From contig CALDPJ010000325.1 of NCBI GenBank assembly GCA_937911795.1, positions 1 through 5,831 of the forward strand: a stretch of 5,831 nucleotides of DNA. The letters are read 5' to 3'. The DNA is from an uncultured Flavobacteriales bacterium. Lineage in GTDB: Bacteria; Bacteroidota; Bacteroidia; Flavobacteriales_D; SKUL01. A model generated the notes under the pieces. That model saw only the letters and a program-made list of their open reading frames with translations. It did not search any database and was not told the origin of the DNA. Within the stretch, counting starts at the first letter, position 1; every line of letters starts with the position of its first letter. Both the position numbers and the translations under genes were made by a program. Positions 5,803 through 5,831 of this stretch are shown piece by piece.

Positions 5803-5831
5803 AATTAGAATGTAAGCAGAGTTTGCGGAAT

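Overview
The window looks like chromosomal DNA from a member of the Bacteroidota, perhaps a flavobacterium-like or sphingobacterium-like lineage; the exact genus cannot be read from the sequence. The protein families point there: a DUF2279 protein, a secreted 'YNVENLFD' endonuclease/exonuclease/phosphatase (EEP) protein, a DUF486 membrane protein, and a lipoprotein cytochrome whose heme site runs CMDCH...CPGP. Start codons lack strong Shine-Dalgarno sequences, and several upstream regions carry matches to the Bacteroidota promoter pattern TTG / TAnnTTTG. There are no tRNA or rRNA genes, CRISPR arrays, transposases or phage genes.

Layout. At the left edge (1-123, minus) is the start of a membrane-anchored protein that runs off the window, possibly of the SRPBCC fold. 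It diverges from a plus-strand DUF2279 gene (223-1179). The ~100 bp between them holds a near-perfect 17-bp palindrome whose two arms each contain the TTG of an outward-facing promoter candidate. Next comes a minus-strand cluster, in transcription order: DUF486 protein (4719-4348), an unrecognised four-helix membrane protein (4342-3866, 5 bp gap), a secreted serine beta-lactamase-family hydrolase with a C-terminal DUF3471-like domain (3815-2268, 50 bp gap with a TAnnTTTG match), and a secreted EEP-family protein (2253-1183, 14 bp gap). The cluster meets the DUF2279 gene tail to tail, with 3 bp between the stop codons and a 9-bp AT-rich hairpin across the junction.

The largest gene-free stretch (4720-5331) is not uniform. 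A block at about 4861-5040 is near 63% G+C and contains three successive strong inverted repeats, while both flanks are only about 33-38% G+C. It looks like an inserted palindromic repeat or a structured RNA and is the least explained part of the window. To its right, a plus-strand gene (5332-5781) encodes a small lipoprotein c-type cytochrome.

Together the genes suggest ordinary envelope and housekeeping functions: two small inner-membrane proteins, two exported hydrolases and an exported heme protein. No defence or mobile system is evident. The observations most worth following up are the structured GC-rich island, the shared divergent operator and the unnamed four-helix protein.
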